Source: Pseudomonas fluorescens | GTDB lineage: Bacteria; Pseudomonadota; Gammaproteobacteria; Pseudomonadales; Pseudomonadaceae | Reading direction: 5' to 3' | Length of the DNA stretch: 64,000 bases | Assembly: GCF_902497775.2 (NCBI RefSeq) | Contig: NZ_OZ024668.1 | Coordinates: 5,902,769-5,966,768, forward strand | Part shown: positions 50,861 to 61,041 of the stretch, one piece after another | How the letters are laid out: every line of letters starts with the position of its first letter | Numbering within the stretch: position 1 is the first letter of the stretch | The notes under the pieces: generated by a model | The model's database searches: none | Seen by the model: only the letters and a program-made list of their open reading frames with translations | Told to the model about the DNA's origin: nothing | Made by a program: the position numbers and the translations under genes

Positions 50861-51565
50861 ATGACTGATCACGTGGTTGATGTCACTGTCGAAGCCGGGT
50901 TGCACGCCGAGCAGGAACTGCTGGCGGCTGTATGCAAAGGTGAAAAGGATCATGGCCTGTTGTTCTGGCGTCCGACTGATCACGCCTTGGTCATGCCCCG
51001 ACGCATGAGCCGCCTGGACGGTTTCGAGGCTGCCTGCGCCGAACTTGCGATTGCCGGCTGGCCGGTGCTGCTGCGCGAAACCGGGGGTGAGCCGGTACCG
51101 CAGTCGCCGGCGGTGATCAATATCGCCCTGGTATACGTCGCGCCGAAAAGCGAAGGCGACCATGGCCGTATCGAAAACGCCTACGAGCGTCTGTGCCTGC
51201 CGTTGTGTGACGTGCTGCGTGAATGGGGTGGGCTGGCGTCGGTGGGGGAAATCGAAGGGGCGTTCTGTGATGGACGCTACAACGTCAACCTTAACGGCCG
51301 CAAACTGGTCGGCACCGCCCAGCGCTGGCGCCAAGGCCTGGGTGGCAAGCGTCCGGTGGTGCTGGTGCATGGTGCGTTGTTGCTGGATAACGAGCGCGAT
51401 TCGATGGTGGCGGCGGTCAACCGTTTCAACGAATGCTGCGACCTGGAGCAGCGCTGCCTGGCTGACAGCCACATCGCCCTGCACGAAGTAGTGCCCGAGG
51501 CGCCGCTGCTCGAGCGCCTTGGCCAGGCCTATGCCGAGGTAATCAAGGGCATCGCCCGCGATTAA
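50861..51565 (+). CDS. Lipoate-protein ligase A-like protein
   Basis: The 234-residue protein has the BPL/LplA/LipB fold order: [18 protein letters not shown], then [25 protein letters not shown], which holds the equivalent of the ligase RxxGGG-like loop. It continues with [24 protein letters not shown], with the Lys that binds the acyl group, and [10 protein letters not shown]. It probably moves lipoyl or octanoyl groups, but it is shorter than true LplA and lacks its C-terminal accessory domain. The substrate is open. Its end overlaps the end of vfr by four bases, tail to tail. Confidence 0.78.
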   Translation: MTDHVVDVTVEAGLHAEQELLAAVCKGEKDHGLLFWRPTDHALVMPRRMSRLDGFEAACAELAIAGWPVLLRETGGEPVPQSPAVINIALVYVAPKSEGDHGRIENAYERLCLPLCDVLREWGGLASVGEIEGAFCDGRYNVNLNGRKLVGTAQRWRQGLGGKRPVVLVHGALLLDNERDSMVAAVNRFNECCDLEQRCLADSHIALHEVVPEAPLLERLGQAYAEVIKGIARD

Positions 51566-52206
51566 CGGGTGCCGAAGACCACCATGGTCTTGCCCTTGAC
51601 GTGTACCAGGCTGCGTTCTTCAAGATCCTTGAGGACGCGGCCGACCATCTCCCGCGAGCAACCGACGATCCGGCCGATCTCCTGGCGGGTGATCTTGATC
51701 TGCATGCCGTCGGGGTGGGTCATGGCATCTGGCTGCTTGCACAGCTCCAGCAGGCAGCGCGCTACCCGGCCGGTGACATCGAAGAATGCCAGGTCGCCGA
51801 CCTTGCGCGTGGTATTGCGCAGGCGCTGGGCCATCTGACTGCCCAGGGCGTAGAGAATGTCCGGGTCGTGGCGTGCCAGTTCGCGGAATTTCTCGTAGCT
51901 GATTTCCGCAACCTCACATTCGCTCTTGGCCCGGACCCAGGCGCTGCGTTGCTGTTCCTGGCCAGCCGGTTCAAACAGGCCCAGCTCACCAAAAAAGTCG
52001 CCGCTGTTGAGGTAGGCGATGATCATTTCATGGCCATCGTCGTCTTCAATGAGGATGGTCACCGAGCCCTTGATGATGAACGACAGGGTTTCGGCCTTGT
52101 CGCCGGCGCAGATGATGTTGCTCTTGGCCGCATAGCGGCGGCGCTGGCAATGGACCAGCAGCTTGTCGATGTTCTTGATCTTGGCTGGAAGGGCTGATGC
52201 AACCAT
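51562..52206 (-). CDS. vfr: cAMP receptor-type regulator Vfr/Crp
   Basis: The 214-residue regulator has an N-terminal cyclic-nucleotide domain ([11 protein letters not shown] at about 70, and [19 protein letters not shown]) and a C-terminal helix-turn-helix (about 165-200, with [21 protein letters not shown]). It matches Vfr, the Pseudomonas CRP, a global cAMP-dependent regulator of virulence, twitching and catabolism genes. In P. putida the Crp protein binds cAMP very tightly and has a smaller role. Location next to trpC fits the Pseudomonas order. It is divergent from osmC. Confidence 0.95.
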   Translation of the reverse strand: MVASALPAKIKNIDKLLVHCQRRRYAAKSNIICAGDKAETLSFIIKGSVTILIEDDDGHEMIIAYLNSGDFFGELGLFEPAGQEQQRSAWVRAKSECEVAEISYEKFRELARHDPDILYALGSQMAQRLRNTTRKVGDLAFFDVTGRVARCLLELCKQPDAMTHPDGMQIKITRQEIGRIVGCSREMVGRVLKDLEERSLVHVKGKTMVVFGTR

Positions 52207-52398
52207 GGCTGGATCCCGGTCAGGAGGCGACGCTTCAATTACTTTTATAGGTAGTCTGGCGATAAGCGCCAGTGATTTGGCGTCAGCTTATCAGACGCTG
52301 GTCCTTCTATCGGCAGATTTACTCATGCGCTTGAGCTTTTCCACCGGGCCCGCAGGGTCTAAGCTGGCAGCCTTTTTTCAAGCAATGGAGTCCAGGTA

Positions 52399-52821
52399 AT
52401 GAAGGCGCGTATCCAGTGGGCAGGTGAAGCCATGTTTCTGGGCGAATCGGGCAGTGGTCATGTGGTTGTCATGGATGGCCCGCCCGAGGCCGGTGGCCGC
52501 AACCTGGGTGTGCGACCCATGGAAATGCTGCTGCTGGGCCTGGGTGGCTGCAGCAACTTCGATGTGGTCAGTATCCTGAAGAAATCCCGCCAGGCAGTGG
52601 AGAGCTGCGAAGCGTTCCTAGAAGCCGAGCGCGCCGGTGAAGACCCGAAGGTGTTCACCAAGATTCACCTGAACTTCGTGGTCAAGGGCCGTGGCCTGAA
52701 AGAAGCCCAGGTCAAGCGTGCGGTCGAGCTGTCGGCAGAGAAGTATTGCTCAGCCTCGATCATGCTCGGCCGGGCCGGTGTCGAGATCACTCACAGCTAC
52801 GAGATCGTCGAACTCGGTTGA
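52399..52821 (+). CDS. OsmC family peroxiredoxin-like protein (YhfA type)
   Basis: The 140-residue protein belongs to the OsmC/YhfA family. GGRNLGVRPMEMLLLGLGGCSNFD carries the first conserved Cys (about 50), and a second Cys lies near AEKYCSASIML (about 115). Such proteins reduce organic peroxides, or their role is unknown in the YhfA branch. An AATGGAG motif precedes the ATG. It is divergent from vfr and may share a control region. Confidence 0.9.
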   Translation: MKARIQWAGEAMFLGESGSGHVVVMDGPPEAGGRNLGVRPMEMLLLGLGGCSNFDVVSILKKSRQAVESCEAFLEAERAGEDPKVFTKIHLNFVVKGRGLKEAQVKRAVELSAEKYCSASIMLGRAGVEITHSYEIVELG

Positions 52822-52830
52822 GGGTTAGCA

Positions 52831-52854
52831 AGCCCGCTCCTGCAGGAGCGGGCT
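52831..52854. terminator. Palindromic hairpin between osmC-like gene and DUF4401 gene
   Basis: AGCCCGCTCC and GGAGCGGGCT pair around TGCA. It lies nine bases after the osmC-like stop and touches the last codon of the convergent gene. It shares the GCGGGCT core of the REP elements. Confidence 0.7.
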
Positions 52855-53272
52855 AAGCGCGCAGGCGCTCCAGTCCAATTAGCCAGGCCAGGCCTGGAAC
52901 CAGCGCCAGCAACAACCAGTGCAGGTTAAAGCCCAGCAGGCCGAAAATTTCTGCTGTGCTCCAGGTATTGCCAAAGGCATCGGCAAATAGCAGGCACTGC
53001 AGCAAGGCCGTCAGCGCAGCGAACAGCACAAAGCCCCCGCTGAGCAGGCGTTGCTTGTGGATAAAACAGCCGGCGAGCAAAAACAGCAGTTGCCCGGGCA
53101 ATGCAAACAACAGCAGCTCGACAGCGCTGTTGTTATCAGGTTGGGATATTTCCGGCAGCGTCAGGCTGAAAGGCATCTCTCTCATGCTGGCGCTCATCAG
53201 GCAGACGAACAGGTAAGCCACCAGGATCAGCCCCAGGCTTTGCAGCAGGCGCAGGCAAAATAGTCGGATCAT
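52853..53272 (-). CDS. Small integral membrane protein (DUF4401-like or GDYXXLXY-like)
   Basis: The 139-residue protein is mostly hydrophobic, with four likely helices: about 5-25, 50-70, 78-100 and 112-135. The ATG at 53272 shares its first base with the stop of the upstream DUF2157 gene (TGATG), so translation is coupled. A long upstream extension in the same frame overlaps the DUF2157 gene and is not real coding sequence. DUF2157 genes are often followed by a DUF4401 or GDYXXLXY gene; which of these it is cannot be told without a search. The function is unknown. Confidence 0.65.
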   Translation of the reverse strand: MIRLFCLRLLQSLGLILVAYLFVCLMSASMREMPFSLTLPEISQPDNNSAVELLLFALPGQLLFLLAGCFIHKQRLLSGGFVLFAALTALLQCLLFADAFGNTWSTAEIFGLLGFNLHWLLLALVPGLAWLIGLERLRA

Positions 53273-54312
53273 CAGTGGCGCAGCCCCGGCAGCAGGTTCA
53301 GCAAGCTTGCCGGCAAGCGCGCCTGCAAACGACTGCTCAAGGTCTCGCGGTGTTTTTGATACAGCAAGCCCAAGCCAATCACACCCAGGCCGATCAGGGT
53401 CAGTACCACCGGGAACAGCAGCGATTCGGCAAACACCTCGTGAGACAGATAGCCCAAGTACATCGCCACGCCCATGCCGCCAAAGACCATGAACAGTGGC
53501 CGGCGCAGCAGCAGCGCAATCCCCATCAGGCCGAGGTTGATCAGGCAGTACAGGGTTTTGTCCCATTCACTGTCAGTATCGAGCAGCGGCAAACCGAGCC
53601 AGAAGGCCAGCAATCCGGCCAGATACCCCCAGAAGGCATAGTCCTGGCGGGTGCGACCGTCTATCACCAGGCACACCAGCAATGTCGCCAGGCCAAACCA
53701 CAGTGACACCGTACGCCGCTGATTCCAGTCGAAGGCCTTGCCGTAGAACCATTCGCTCAGGTCCATGGACATGAACCACAAGGCCACAGCGATCGGCATG
53801 ACGATGAACGGGAATGGGATCAGGCGCAGCATCAGCAAACCGGCGAGTACCGTCGCCGCTTCCATCAGTAGCCAGCCGCCCTGCACGTAGGTGTAGTAGT
53901 TGTGGTAATTGCCCTGGGCATCGTCCAGCGGCCAGAAACCGGTGATGCGCTCCACGGCGAACACCGCCAGCGGCACGATGCTCACCGCCACCGCGGCAAG
54001 TACGCCCGCGGGGATGATTTGTCCGCGGCGTTGCATCAATAAACCACCCAAGGTCAGCGCGCCGATATACACCAGCGCCACCAGCAGCAGGGCTGTATCA
54101 CCGATGCGCATCCAGGCTTCACTGAGCAGCCAGCCCATGGCGGCCATTATCAGCAGGGCGCCGAAATAGAAGGCCACATGGGCCAGCTGAAAACTGGCCT
54201 GGGTTTGCGGCTGGCGCTTGAGAAACTCAAGCAGGGCCTGGTCCTGGCCCGGGTTCAGAACGCCGGCGCTGACTGCGCGGGCCAGGTCCTTGGCATCGAA
54301 GCGTTCTGTCAT
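53272..54312 (-). CDS. DUF2157 family integral membrane protein
   Basis: The 346-residue protein has a soluble N-terminal helix bundle (about 1-40, MTERFDAKDLARAVSAGVL) and then about ten hydrophobic segments, including FYFGALLIMAAMGWLLSEAW. The N-terminal part fits DUF2157, a widespread membrane family without known function. It is coupled to the small membrane protein that follows and is preceded by coq7 on the same strand with an eight-base gap, so all three may be one transcript. Confidence 0.75.
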   Translation of the reverse strand: MTERFDAKDLARAVSAGVLNPGQDQALLEFLKRQPQTQASFQLAHVAFYFGALLIMAAMGWLLSEAWMRIGDTALLLVALVYIGALTLGGLLMQRRGQIIPAGVLAAVAVSIVPLAVFAVERITGFWPLDDAQGNYHNYYTYVQGGWLLMEAATVLAGLLMLRLIPFPFIVMPIAVALWFMSMDLSEWFYGKAFDWNQRRTVSLWFGLATLLVCLVIDGRTRQDYAFWGYLAGLLAFWLGLPLLDTDSEWDKTLYCLINLGLMGIALLLRRPLFMVFGGMGVAMYLGYLSHEVFAESLLFPVVLTLIGLGVIGLGLLYQKHRETLSSRLQARLPASLLNLLPGLRH

Positions 54313-54320
54313 CGGCGGTC

Positions 54321-54968
54321 CTAGATACGATAAGTGCTTTTGGTCATGACCTTGGCCATGAGGCTCATGCCGAATTTGACTGGCGCCGGGAAGCGGAAGC
54401 CACCCGCATCCAGGGCTGATTCGGCATGTTGCTCTTCGTCGACGCGCATCTGCTCGAGAATCGCCCGGGACTTTTCATCCTCGGCCGGAATCTGCTCCAG
54501 GTGCTCGTCCAGATGTTTGCACACCTGATGCTCGGTGGCGGCGACAAAACCCAGGCTGACCTTGTCGCTGACCAGGCCGGCGAGGGCGCCGATGCCGAAG
54601 GACATGCCATAGAACAGCGGGTTGAGCACGCTGGGGTGGCTACCGAGCTGGCGAATACGCTGCTCGCACCAGGCCAGGTGGTCGATCTCTTCTTCGGCGG
54701 CGTGTTCCATGGCCTTGCGTACCTGGGGCAGCTTGGCAGTCAGTGCCTGGCCCTGATACAGCGCCTGGGCGCAGACTTCACCAGTATGGTTGATGCGCAT
54801 GAGCCCGGCCACATGGCGGGTTTGCGTTTCGTCCAGGGTGACGTCCGGCTGGATGATCGCAGGCGAAGGCCGGGAAGGTTGGCCGCTGAAGGGCAGCAAG
54901 GTGCGCATGGCGGTGTCGGCCTGCAGCAACAAGCGGTCGAGCGGGGAATAGTGACGTTCGGTAGCCAT
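54321..54968 (-). CDS. coq7: 2-polyprenyl-3-methyl-6-methoxy-1,4-benzoquinone monooxygenase
   Basis: Coq7 adds the last ring hydroxyl in ubiquinone synthesis; this diiron enzyme replaces UbiF in pseudomonads. The 215-residue protein shows the iron ligands in [52 protein letters not shown] and [15 protein letters not shown]. The ATG at 54968 is used because the family starts at [14 protein letters not shown]; an upstream ATG adds five residues. It is followed by the DUF2157 gene. Confidence 0.95.
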   Translation of the reverse strand: MATERHYSPLDRLLLQADTAMRTLLPFSGQPSRPSPAIIQPDVTLDETQTRHVAGLMRINHTGEVCAQALYQGQALTAKLPQVRKAMEHAAEEEIDHLAWCEQRIRQLGSHPSVLNPLFYGMSFGIGALAGLVSDKVSLGFVAATEHQVCKHLDEHLEQIPAEDEKSRAILEQMRVDEEQHAESALDAGGFRFPAPVKFGMSLMAKVMTKSTYRI

Positions 54969-55033
54969 CGGGCACCTCCGCAAGAATGTGCCCGACAGTT
55001 TACCCCAATCGCGATGTCGGGGCTTGCCCTGGA

Positions 55034-55372
55034 TCAGCCCGGTGGCCAGTGCATCTGACGCTGGCCAAGCACGTGCATATGAATGTGGTAGACGGTCTGC
55101 CCACCTTGCTCATTGCAGTTCATGACCACGCGAAAGCCGTCTTCGCAGCCCAGCTCCTTGGCCAGACGCTGGGCGGTGAAGAGGATGTGCCCGGCCAGGC
55201 CCTTGTCTTCTTCGGTCAGGTCGTTGAGGGTGCGGATCGGCTTTTTCGGGATGACCAGAAAATGTACCGGTGCCTGCGGGGCGATATCGTGGAAGGCCAG
55301 AACCTGGTCGTCCTCGTAGATGATCTTGGCCGGGATTTCCCGGTTGATGATCTTGGTAAACAGAGTTTCCAC
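55034..55372 (-). CDS. HIT family hydrolase (HinT-like)
   Basis: The 112-residue protein has the histidine triad motif YHIHMHVLG near its C-terminus (about residue 98) and the N-terminal [20 protein letters not shown] typical of HinT nucleoside phosphoramidases. A GTG at 55372 is taken as the start because GGAG lies upstream at a good distance and the family begins with ETLF. The same frame is open much further upstream, but that part runs antisense-like through the neighbour and has no family match. It is cotranscribed loosely with the short-chain dehydrogenase gene. Confidence 0.9.
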   Translation of the reverse strand: METLFTKIINREIPAKIIYEDDQVLAFHDIAPQAPVHFLVIPKKPIRTLNDLTEEDKGLAGHILFTAQRLAKELGCEDGFRVVMNCNEQGGQTVYHIHMHVLGQRQMHWPPG

Positions 55373-55443
55373 TACGGTTGCTCCATGAGGGGAATCGGAC
55401 TTGAGTGTACGCAGGCCAGGCGCTTGCGCCCAGCCCTGTGCAA

Positions 55444-56217
55444 CTAGCGGGGGCAATAGGCCTGGTTGATGGCGCCAGCCAGCTTGCGGGCCAGCCAGCG
55501 TGACAACAGGCGCGGGCTGAAGGCCAGCCAACGGTTGCGGCGGCCGGGGATGATCAGGGCGCGGTTCTTGTCCAGAGCGCGCACGGTGTACAGCGCTACC
55601 TCCTCGGGGCTCAGGCAGCGCTGGCCTTTCTCCAGGCGCGGGATCTGCCGCAGCGGCGAACGCACAGGGCCGGGGCAGAGCACCGAGACTTTGATGCCGG
55701 TGCGTTTGAGTTCTTCGCGCAGGCCTTCGGAAAAGTGCAGTACATACGCCTTGCTCGCCGCATAGCTGCTCATCCACGGCCCGGGGGCGAAAGCGGCGAG
55801 GGACGCGACGTTGAGGATCTGCCCGCCACCCTGGACCGCCATGGCATTACCCAAGGCATGGCAAAGACGGGTCAGGGCAAGAATGTTGACCTCGATCAGG
55901 TCCTGCTCGTCGCTCCACTCCTGGGCCAGGAAATGCCCATAGGAGCGAATGCCGGCGCAGTTGACCAGCAGGTCGATGTGGCGCTCGCTTTCTTCCAGTT
56001 CCAGCAAGAAACCCGACAGGCGCAAGGGTTCGCCCAAATCGCAGGCGCGAAACAGCACTTCGACGCCAAAGCGCTGGGTCAGCTCGATGGCGATGCTTTC
56101 CAGCGGGTCGCGCTGGCGTGCCACCAGGATCAGATTGCGTCCCCGACGTGCCAGCGCCTCGGCCAGTGCCAGGCCCAAGCCGCTGGAGGCACCGGTGATC
56201 ATGGCGTAACGGGTCAT
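55444..56217 (-). CDS. Short-chain dehydrogenase/reductase
   Basis: The 257-residue protein is a classical SDR. The NAD(P)-binding TGASSGLGLALAEAL lies at the N-terminus, NCAGIRSYG at about 88, and the catalytic Ser and Tyr-xxx-Lys in LNVASLAAFAPGPWMSSYAASKAYVLH (about 140-165). A hydrophobic C-terminal tail suggests membrane contact. The substrate is not known. Confidence 0.9.
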   Translation of the reverse strand: MTRYAMITGASSGLGLALAEALARRGRNLILVARQRDPLESIAIELTQRFGVEVLFRACDLGEPLRLSGFLLELEESERHIDLLVNCAGIRSYGHFLAQEWSDEQDLIEVNILALTRLCHALGNAMAVQGGGQILNVASLAAFAPGPWMSSYAASKAYVLHFSEGLREELKRTGIKVSVLCPGPVRSPLRQIPRLEKGQRCLSPEEVALYTVRALDKNRALIIPGRRNRWLAFSPRLLSRWLARKLAGAINQAYCPR

Positions 56218-56297
56218 GCAGTTCTCCAGTCGGGAAGGGTGGCCAAAGTGCGCAGTTTACAGGTGCGGCGACCGGAGTGCTGCTACCAGTCGCGTGC

Positions 56298-56756
56298 TTA
56301 GATACCGGGTCTGATTGCGGCCAGGTAAGCAACCCCGGCAAGCAATACCAGCCACAGCCAGGCCAGGATCACCACGGCGTTGTTATTGGGCGCCGGCGGT
56401 GGCCCGAAGCGGTTGCTGCCTCGCGTGCCGGGCATCAGCACCAGCACCAGAAGGAGGAAGTTGCCGACCCATGGCAGTACCGACAGCCAGCAGAACCAGC
56501 CGCTCCAGTTCAGGTCGTGCAGGCGCTGGACGATGAACAGCATGCTCAAAATCCGCGCGGACAACAGGCCGATCATCACCAGGCCGCCCAGGTCCATCGA
56601 TACTGAACTGGACAGCATGGCCACCAGCATGATGCCGCCCATGGTCGCGGCGAACAAAGCCATACCCCATGCCAGCAGCCGCACGCGGCCAATTCGCCCT
56701 TCCAGGCTCATGACCTTGGGTTTGCTCGAGTTGGCGAGAATCAGGGTGTCATTCAT
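56298..56756 (-). CDS. DUF805 family inner-membrane protein
   Basis: The 152-residue protein has four hydrophobic segments and the DUF805 features GRIGRVRLLAWGM at about 20 and RLHDLNWSGWFCWLSVLPWVG (about 80-100). The N-terminal 20 residues are soluble. The function is unknown. It follows the nitronate monooxygenase gene on the same strand with a 31-base gap. Confidence 0.85.
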   Translation of the reverse strand: MNDTLILANSSKPKVMSLEGRIGRVRLLAWGMALFAATMGGIMLVAMLSSSVSMDLGGLVMIGLLSARILSMLFIVQRLHDLNWSGWFCWLSVLPWVGNFLLLVLVLMPGTRGSNRFGPPPAPNNNAVVILAWLWLVLLAGVAYLAAIRPGI

Positions 56757-56787
56757 GCAGGCTTCCTTTGCCGTGATAAAGCGTAAA

Positions 56788-57744
56788 TCAGCCCGGCCAG
56801 TGGCGGCTCAGGGTTGCTGCCGAGGCGAGGGCCTGGCGGTACTCGGCATCCAGGCGGGTGATCAGTTGCTCGACCGAGCACAGCTGGTCGATGGCACCGA
56901 CACCTTGTCCGGCAGACCAGACGGTCTTCCAGGCCTTGGCCTCGTCGTGAATGGGTTTGAGCTTGGTCTCGGTGTGGATGCGCAGGGCGGCCATGTCGAA
57001 ACCGGCGTTTTCCAGGCTCTGGCGCATGAAGCTGGCAGGCACTCCGGAAACCGCAGCGGTGTGGATGATATCGGCTGCCTTGGCTTCAAGCATCATTTCT
57101 TTGTAGGGGCCCGGCGCCTGGCTCTCGTGGGTGGCGATAAAGCGTGTGCCCAGGTAGGCGAGGTCGGCGCCGAGCAGCTGTGCGGCGAGGATTTCCTGGC
57201 CACGGTTGATGCAGCCTGCCAGCAGTAACGTCTTGTCGAAGAATTGGCGAATTTCAGCGACCAGGGCGAACGGGCTCCAGGTCCCGGCGTGGCCACCGGC
57301 GCCCGCCGCCACGGCAATCAAGCCGTCGACGCCGGCTTCGGCGGCTTTCTCGGCATGCCGGCGGGTGGTTACATCGTGGAACACCAGGCCGCCATAGCGG
57401 TGTACGGTATCGACCAGCTCCTTCACCGCCCCGAGGCTGGTGATGACGATCGGTACCCGGTGCTCGACGCACAGCGCCAGGTCCGCCTGCAGGCGCGGGT
57501 TGCTCTGGTGCACGATCAGGTTGACCGCATAGGGCGCAGGCTTGTCGAGGGCCGCCAGGCCGGTTTCGATCTCCTCCAGCCAGGCCTTGAAGCCGGCACT
57601 GTCGCGCTGGTTCAGTGCCGGGAAACTGCCAACCACGCCATTGGCACAGCAGGCCAGCACCAGTTGCGGGTTGGAGATCAGAAACATCGGCGCCGCTACG
57701 ACCGGAAGACGCAAGCGTTGTTCGAGCAGGGCAGGCAATGACAT
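56788..57744 (-). CDS. Nitronate monooxygenase family flavoprotein
   Basis: The 318-residue TIM-barrel protein belongs to the 2-nitropropane dioxygenase/NMO family: VVAAPMFLISNPQLVLACCANGVVGSFP at the N-terminus, DVTTRRHAEKAAEAGVDGLIAVAAGAGGH (about 125-152) and AAQLLGADLAYLGTRFIATHES with the FMN phosphate site. It oxidises alkyl nitronates such as propionate 3-nitronate, a toxic plant metabolite, though natural substrates are uncertain. Confidence 0.9.
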   Translation of the reverse strand: MSLPALLEQRLRLPVVAAPMFLISNPQLVLACCANGVVGSFPALNQRDSAGFKAWLEEIETGLAALDKPAPYAVNLIVHQSNPRLQADLALCVEHRVPIVITSLGAVKELVDTVHRYGGLVFHDVTTRRHAEKAAEAGVDGLIAVAAGAGGHAGTWSPFALVAEIRQFFDKTLLLAGCINRGQEILAAQLLGADLAYLGTRFIATHESQAPGPYKEMMLEAKAADIIHTAAVSGVPASFMRQSLENAGFDMAALRIHTETKLKPIHDEAKAWKTVWSAGQGVGAIDQLCSVEQLITRLDAEYRQALASAATLSRHWPG

Positions 57745-57777
57745 GGCAGGTTTCCCGAGGCTGAGTATGGGCTTAGG

Positions 57778-58203
57778 TTAGAACGGTTTGACCACCACCA
57801 GAATTACCACGGCCAGCAGGACCAGTACCGGTACTTCATTGAACCAGCGGTAGAACACGTGGCTGCGCTTGTTCTCGCCGCGAGCGAAGCGCTTGAGCTG
57901 CGCGCCGCACATGTGGTGGTAACCGATCAGCAGCACCACCAGGGTGAGCTTGGCGTGCATCCAGCCCTGGCTCATGAAGCCCGGGGTCAGGCTCAGCAAC
58001 CAGATACCGAAGACCAGTGTGGCGATCATTGCTGGCAGCATGATGCCGCGGTACAGCTTGCGCTCCATGATCACGAAGCGTTCCTGGCTGATGCTGTCCT
58101 GGCTTTGCGCGTGGTAGACGAACAGACGCGGCAAGTAGAACAGGCCGGCGAACCAGCAGACCACGCTGACGATATGCAGCGCTTTGATCCAGAGAAAAAG
58201 CAT
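57778..58203 (-). CDS. hemJ: Protoporphyrinogen IX oxidase HemJ
   Basis: The 141-residue membrane protein has four helices and the HemJ features FLWIKALHIVSVVCWFAGLFYLPRLFVYH, with the conserved His, and YHHMCGAQLKRFARGEN. HemJ oxidises protoporphyrinogen to protoporphyrin in heme synthesis in bacteria that lack HemG or HemY. It lies 33 bases upstream of the nitronate monooxygenase gene on the same strand and is divergent from argC. Confidence 0.88.
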   Translation of the reverse strand: MLFLWIKALHIVSVVCWFAGLFYLPRLFVYHAQSQDSISQERFVIMERKLYRGIMLPAMIATLVFGIWLLSLTPGFMSQGWMHAKLTLVVLLIGYHHMCGAQLKRFARGENKRSHVFYRWFNEVPVLVLLAVVILVVVKPF

Positions 58204-58345
58204 GGGGTTGAGTTCCTTCAGGGTTCACGGTCGTCAGATAGTAGAGGCTAGGGGCCCTGCGAGCCATCGCAACAGTTGTGGGCGTGTTTCAGCGCCCCTA
58301 TTATCGTGGGCTTTCCTGTTGGTTCGTTGATAAGGGGCATGCGTT

Positions 58346-59380
58346 ATGGTCAAGGTCGGTATCGTTGGCGGCACGGGTTACACCGGGGTCGAATTGCTGC
58401 GTCTGTTGGCACAGCATCCACAGGCCGAGGTGGCGGTGATCACTTCGCGTTCCGAAGCTGGCCTGGCGGTCGCCGATATGTACCCGAACCTGCGCGGCCA
58501 TTACGACGGCCTGGCCTTCAGCGTACCGGACGTGAAGGCCCTGGCCGCCTGCGACGTGGTGTTCTTCGCCACCCCGCACGGTGTCGCCCATGCCCTGGCG
58601 GGCGAGCTGCTGGCCGCTGGCACCAAGGTCATCGACCTGTCCGCCGACTTCCGCCTGCAGGACGCCGATGAATGGGCCAAGTGGTACGGCCAGCCGCACG
58701 GCGCACCGGAGCTGCTCAAAGATGCGGTCTACGGCCTGCCTGAAGTCAATCGCGAGCAGATTCGCCAGGCTCGCCTGATCGCCGTACCGGGTTGCTACCC
58801 TACCGCCACCCAACTGGGCTTCCTGCCGCTGCTCGAGGCCGGGATCGCCGACGCCTCGCGCCTGATCGCCGACTGCAAGTCCGGTGTCAGTGGCGCCGGT
58901 CGTGGTGCGGCGGTGGGTTCGCTGTTCTGTGAGGCGGGCGAGAGCATGAAGGCTTATGCGGTCAAAGGGCACCGTCACCTGCCGGAAATTACCCAGGGCC
59001 TGCGCCGGGCTGCGGGGGGTGAGGTCGGGCTGACTTTCGTGCCGCACCTGACGCCGATGATTCGCGGTATACATTCGACCCTCTACGCTACCGTCGCCGA
59101 TACCTCGGTCGATCTGCAGGCGCTGTTCGAGAAGCGCTATGCCGATGAACCGTTCGTCGACGTAATGCCGGCGGGCAGCCACCCGGAAACCCGTAGCGTG
59201 CGTGGCGCCAACGTCTGCCGGATTGCCGTGCACCGCCCGCAAGGCGGCGACCTGGTGGTGGTACTGTCGGTGATCGACAACCTAGTCAAGGGCGCGTCGG
59301 GGCAGGCGGTACAGAACCTCAACATCCTCTTTGGCCTGGACGAGCGCATGGGGCTTTCCCATGCGGGCTTGCTGCCCTAA
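58346..59380 (+). CDS. argC: N-acetyl-gamma-glutamyl-phosphate reductase
   Basis: ArgC reduces N-acetyl-glutamyl-phosphate in arginine synthesis. The 344-residue protein begins [21 protein letters not shown] and has the catalytic Cys150 in [28 protein letters not shown] and [10 protein letters not shown] with the active-site His. The ATG at 58346 has AAGGGG upstream. A palindromic repeat follows, then erpA. A nearby arginine-linked gene in this window is rmcA. Confidence 0.97.
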   Translation: MVKVGIVGGTGYTGVELLRLLAQHPQAEVAVITSRSEAGLAVADMYPNLRGHYDGLAFSVPDVKALAACDVVFFATPHGVAHALAGELLAAGTKVIDLSADFRLQDADEWAKWYGQPHGAPELLKDAVYGLPEVNREQIRQARLIAVPGCYPTATQLGFLPLLEAGIADASRLIADCKSGVSGAGRGAAVGSLFCEAGESMKAYAVKGHRHLPEITQGLRRAAGGEVGLTFVPHLTPMIRGIHSTLYATVADTSVDLQALFEKRYADEPFVDVMPAGSHPETRSVRGANVCRIAVHRPQGGDLVVVLSVIDNLVKGASGQAVQNLNILFGLDERMGLSHAGLLP

Positions 59381-59392
59381 CCGGCGTGCTTG

Positions 59393-59453
59393 AAGCTGCA
59401 AGTTGGCGCCGGGCGCAGTCCGTTTATAGCTTGCGGCTAGCCGCTTGCAGCTT
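59393..59453. repeat. Palindromic intergenic repeat
   Basis: AAGCTGCAAG (59393-59402) and CTTGCAGCTT (59444-59453) are perfect arms; GCTTGCGGCTAGCCGC lies inside. It resembles the element at 21560-21614, so both may be copies of one intergenic repeat type. It lies between argC and erpA. Confidence 0.65.
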
Positions 59454-59538
59454 TTGTATTGTTGACCGCTTTTCTCGGAGAAGCGGATAATGCGCGTCAT
59501 CACGCATTATGGCGGCATAGCGCCGGGAGATAGTCAGC

Positions 59539-59889
59539 ATGAGCGTCGAATCCTTCACCCCTGTGGCATTGCAGTTCACTGAGGGTGCAGCGCACAAGGT
59601 GAAGACCCTGGTCGATGAAGAAGGCAATGATCGCCTGAAGTTGCGAGTTTTCGTGACCGGCGGCGGTTGCTCGGGTTTTCAGTACGGTTTCACTTTCGAT
59701 GAAGACGTTGCCGAAGACGACACCATCGTCGAGCGCGAAGGCGTGGCTCTGGTCGTCGATCCAATGAGTTTCCAATACCTGGCAGGAGCCGAAGTGGATT
59801 ACCAGGAAGGCCTGGAAGGCTCGCGTTTCGTCATCAAGAACCCAAACGCCACCACGACCTGTGGTTGCGGTTCTTCGTTCTCGATCTGA
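59539..59889 (+). CDS. erpA: Iron-sulfur cluster insertion protein ErpA
   Basis: ErpA is an A-type carrier that passes Fe-S clusters to apo-enzymes such as those of isoprenoid synthesis and respiration. The 116-residue protein has the three cluster cysteines: Cys44 in [11 protein letters not shown], and Cys108 and Cys110 in [11 protein letters not shown]. Length and motif spacing are exact for the family. It is convergent with anmK, with a terminator between them. Confidence 0.97.
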   Translation: MSVESFTPVALQFTEGAAHKVKTLVDEEGNDRLKLRVFVTGGGCSGFQYGFTFDEDVAEDDTIVEREGVALVVDPMSFQYLAGAEVDYQEGLEGSRFVIKNPNATTTCGCGSSFSI

Positions 59890-59907
59890 TCGCAAGGGCA
59901 GTACCGC

Positions 59908-59933
59908 AAACGCCGCGCCGATGCGCGGCGTTT
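59908..59933. terminator. Bidirectional terminator between erpA and anmK
   Basis: AAACGCCGCGC and GCGCGGCGTTT pair around CGAT, with a T run on the erpA side. It lies between the two convergent stop codons. Confidence 0.85.
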
Positions 59934-59946
59934 TGCTACCTGCGGT

Positions 59947-61041
<1,095 letters not shown>

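Noticed and set aside
53273..53566. 98-codon N-terminal extension of the small membrane protein gene
   Set aside because: It lies out of frame inside the DUF2157 gene, which has a clear hydrophobic pattern there. The coupled ATG at 53272 explains the start.
55373..55777. Long N-terminal extension of the HIT gene
   Set aside because: It runs out of frame into the dehydrogenase gene and has no family match. The GTG at 55372 has a good ribosome binding site.
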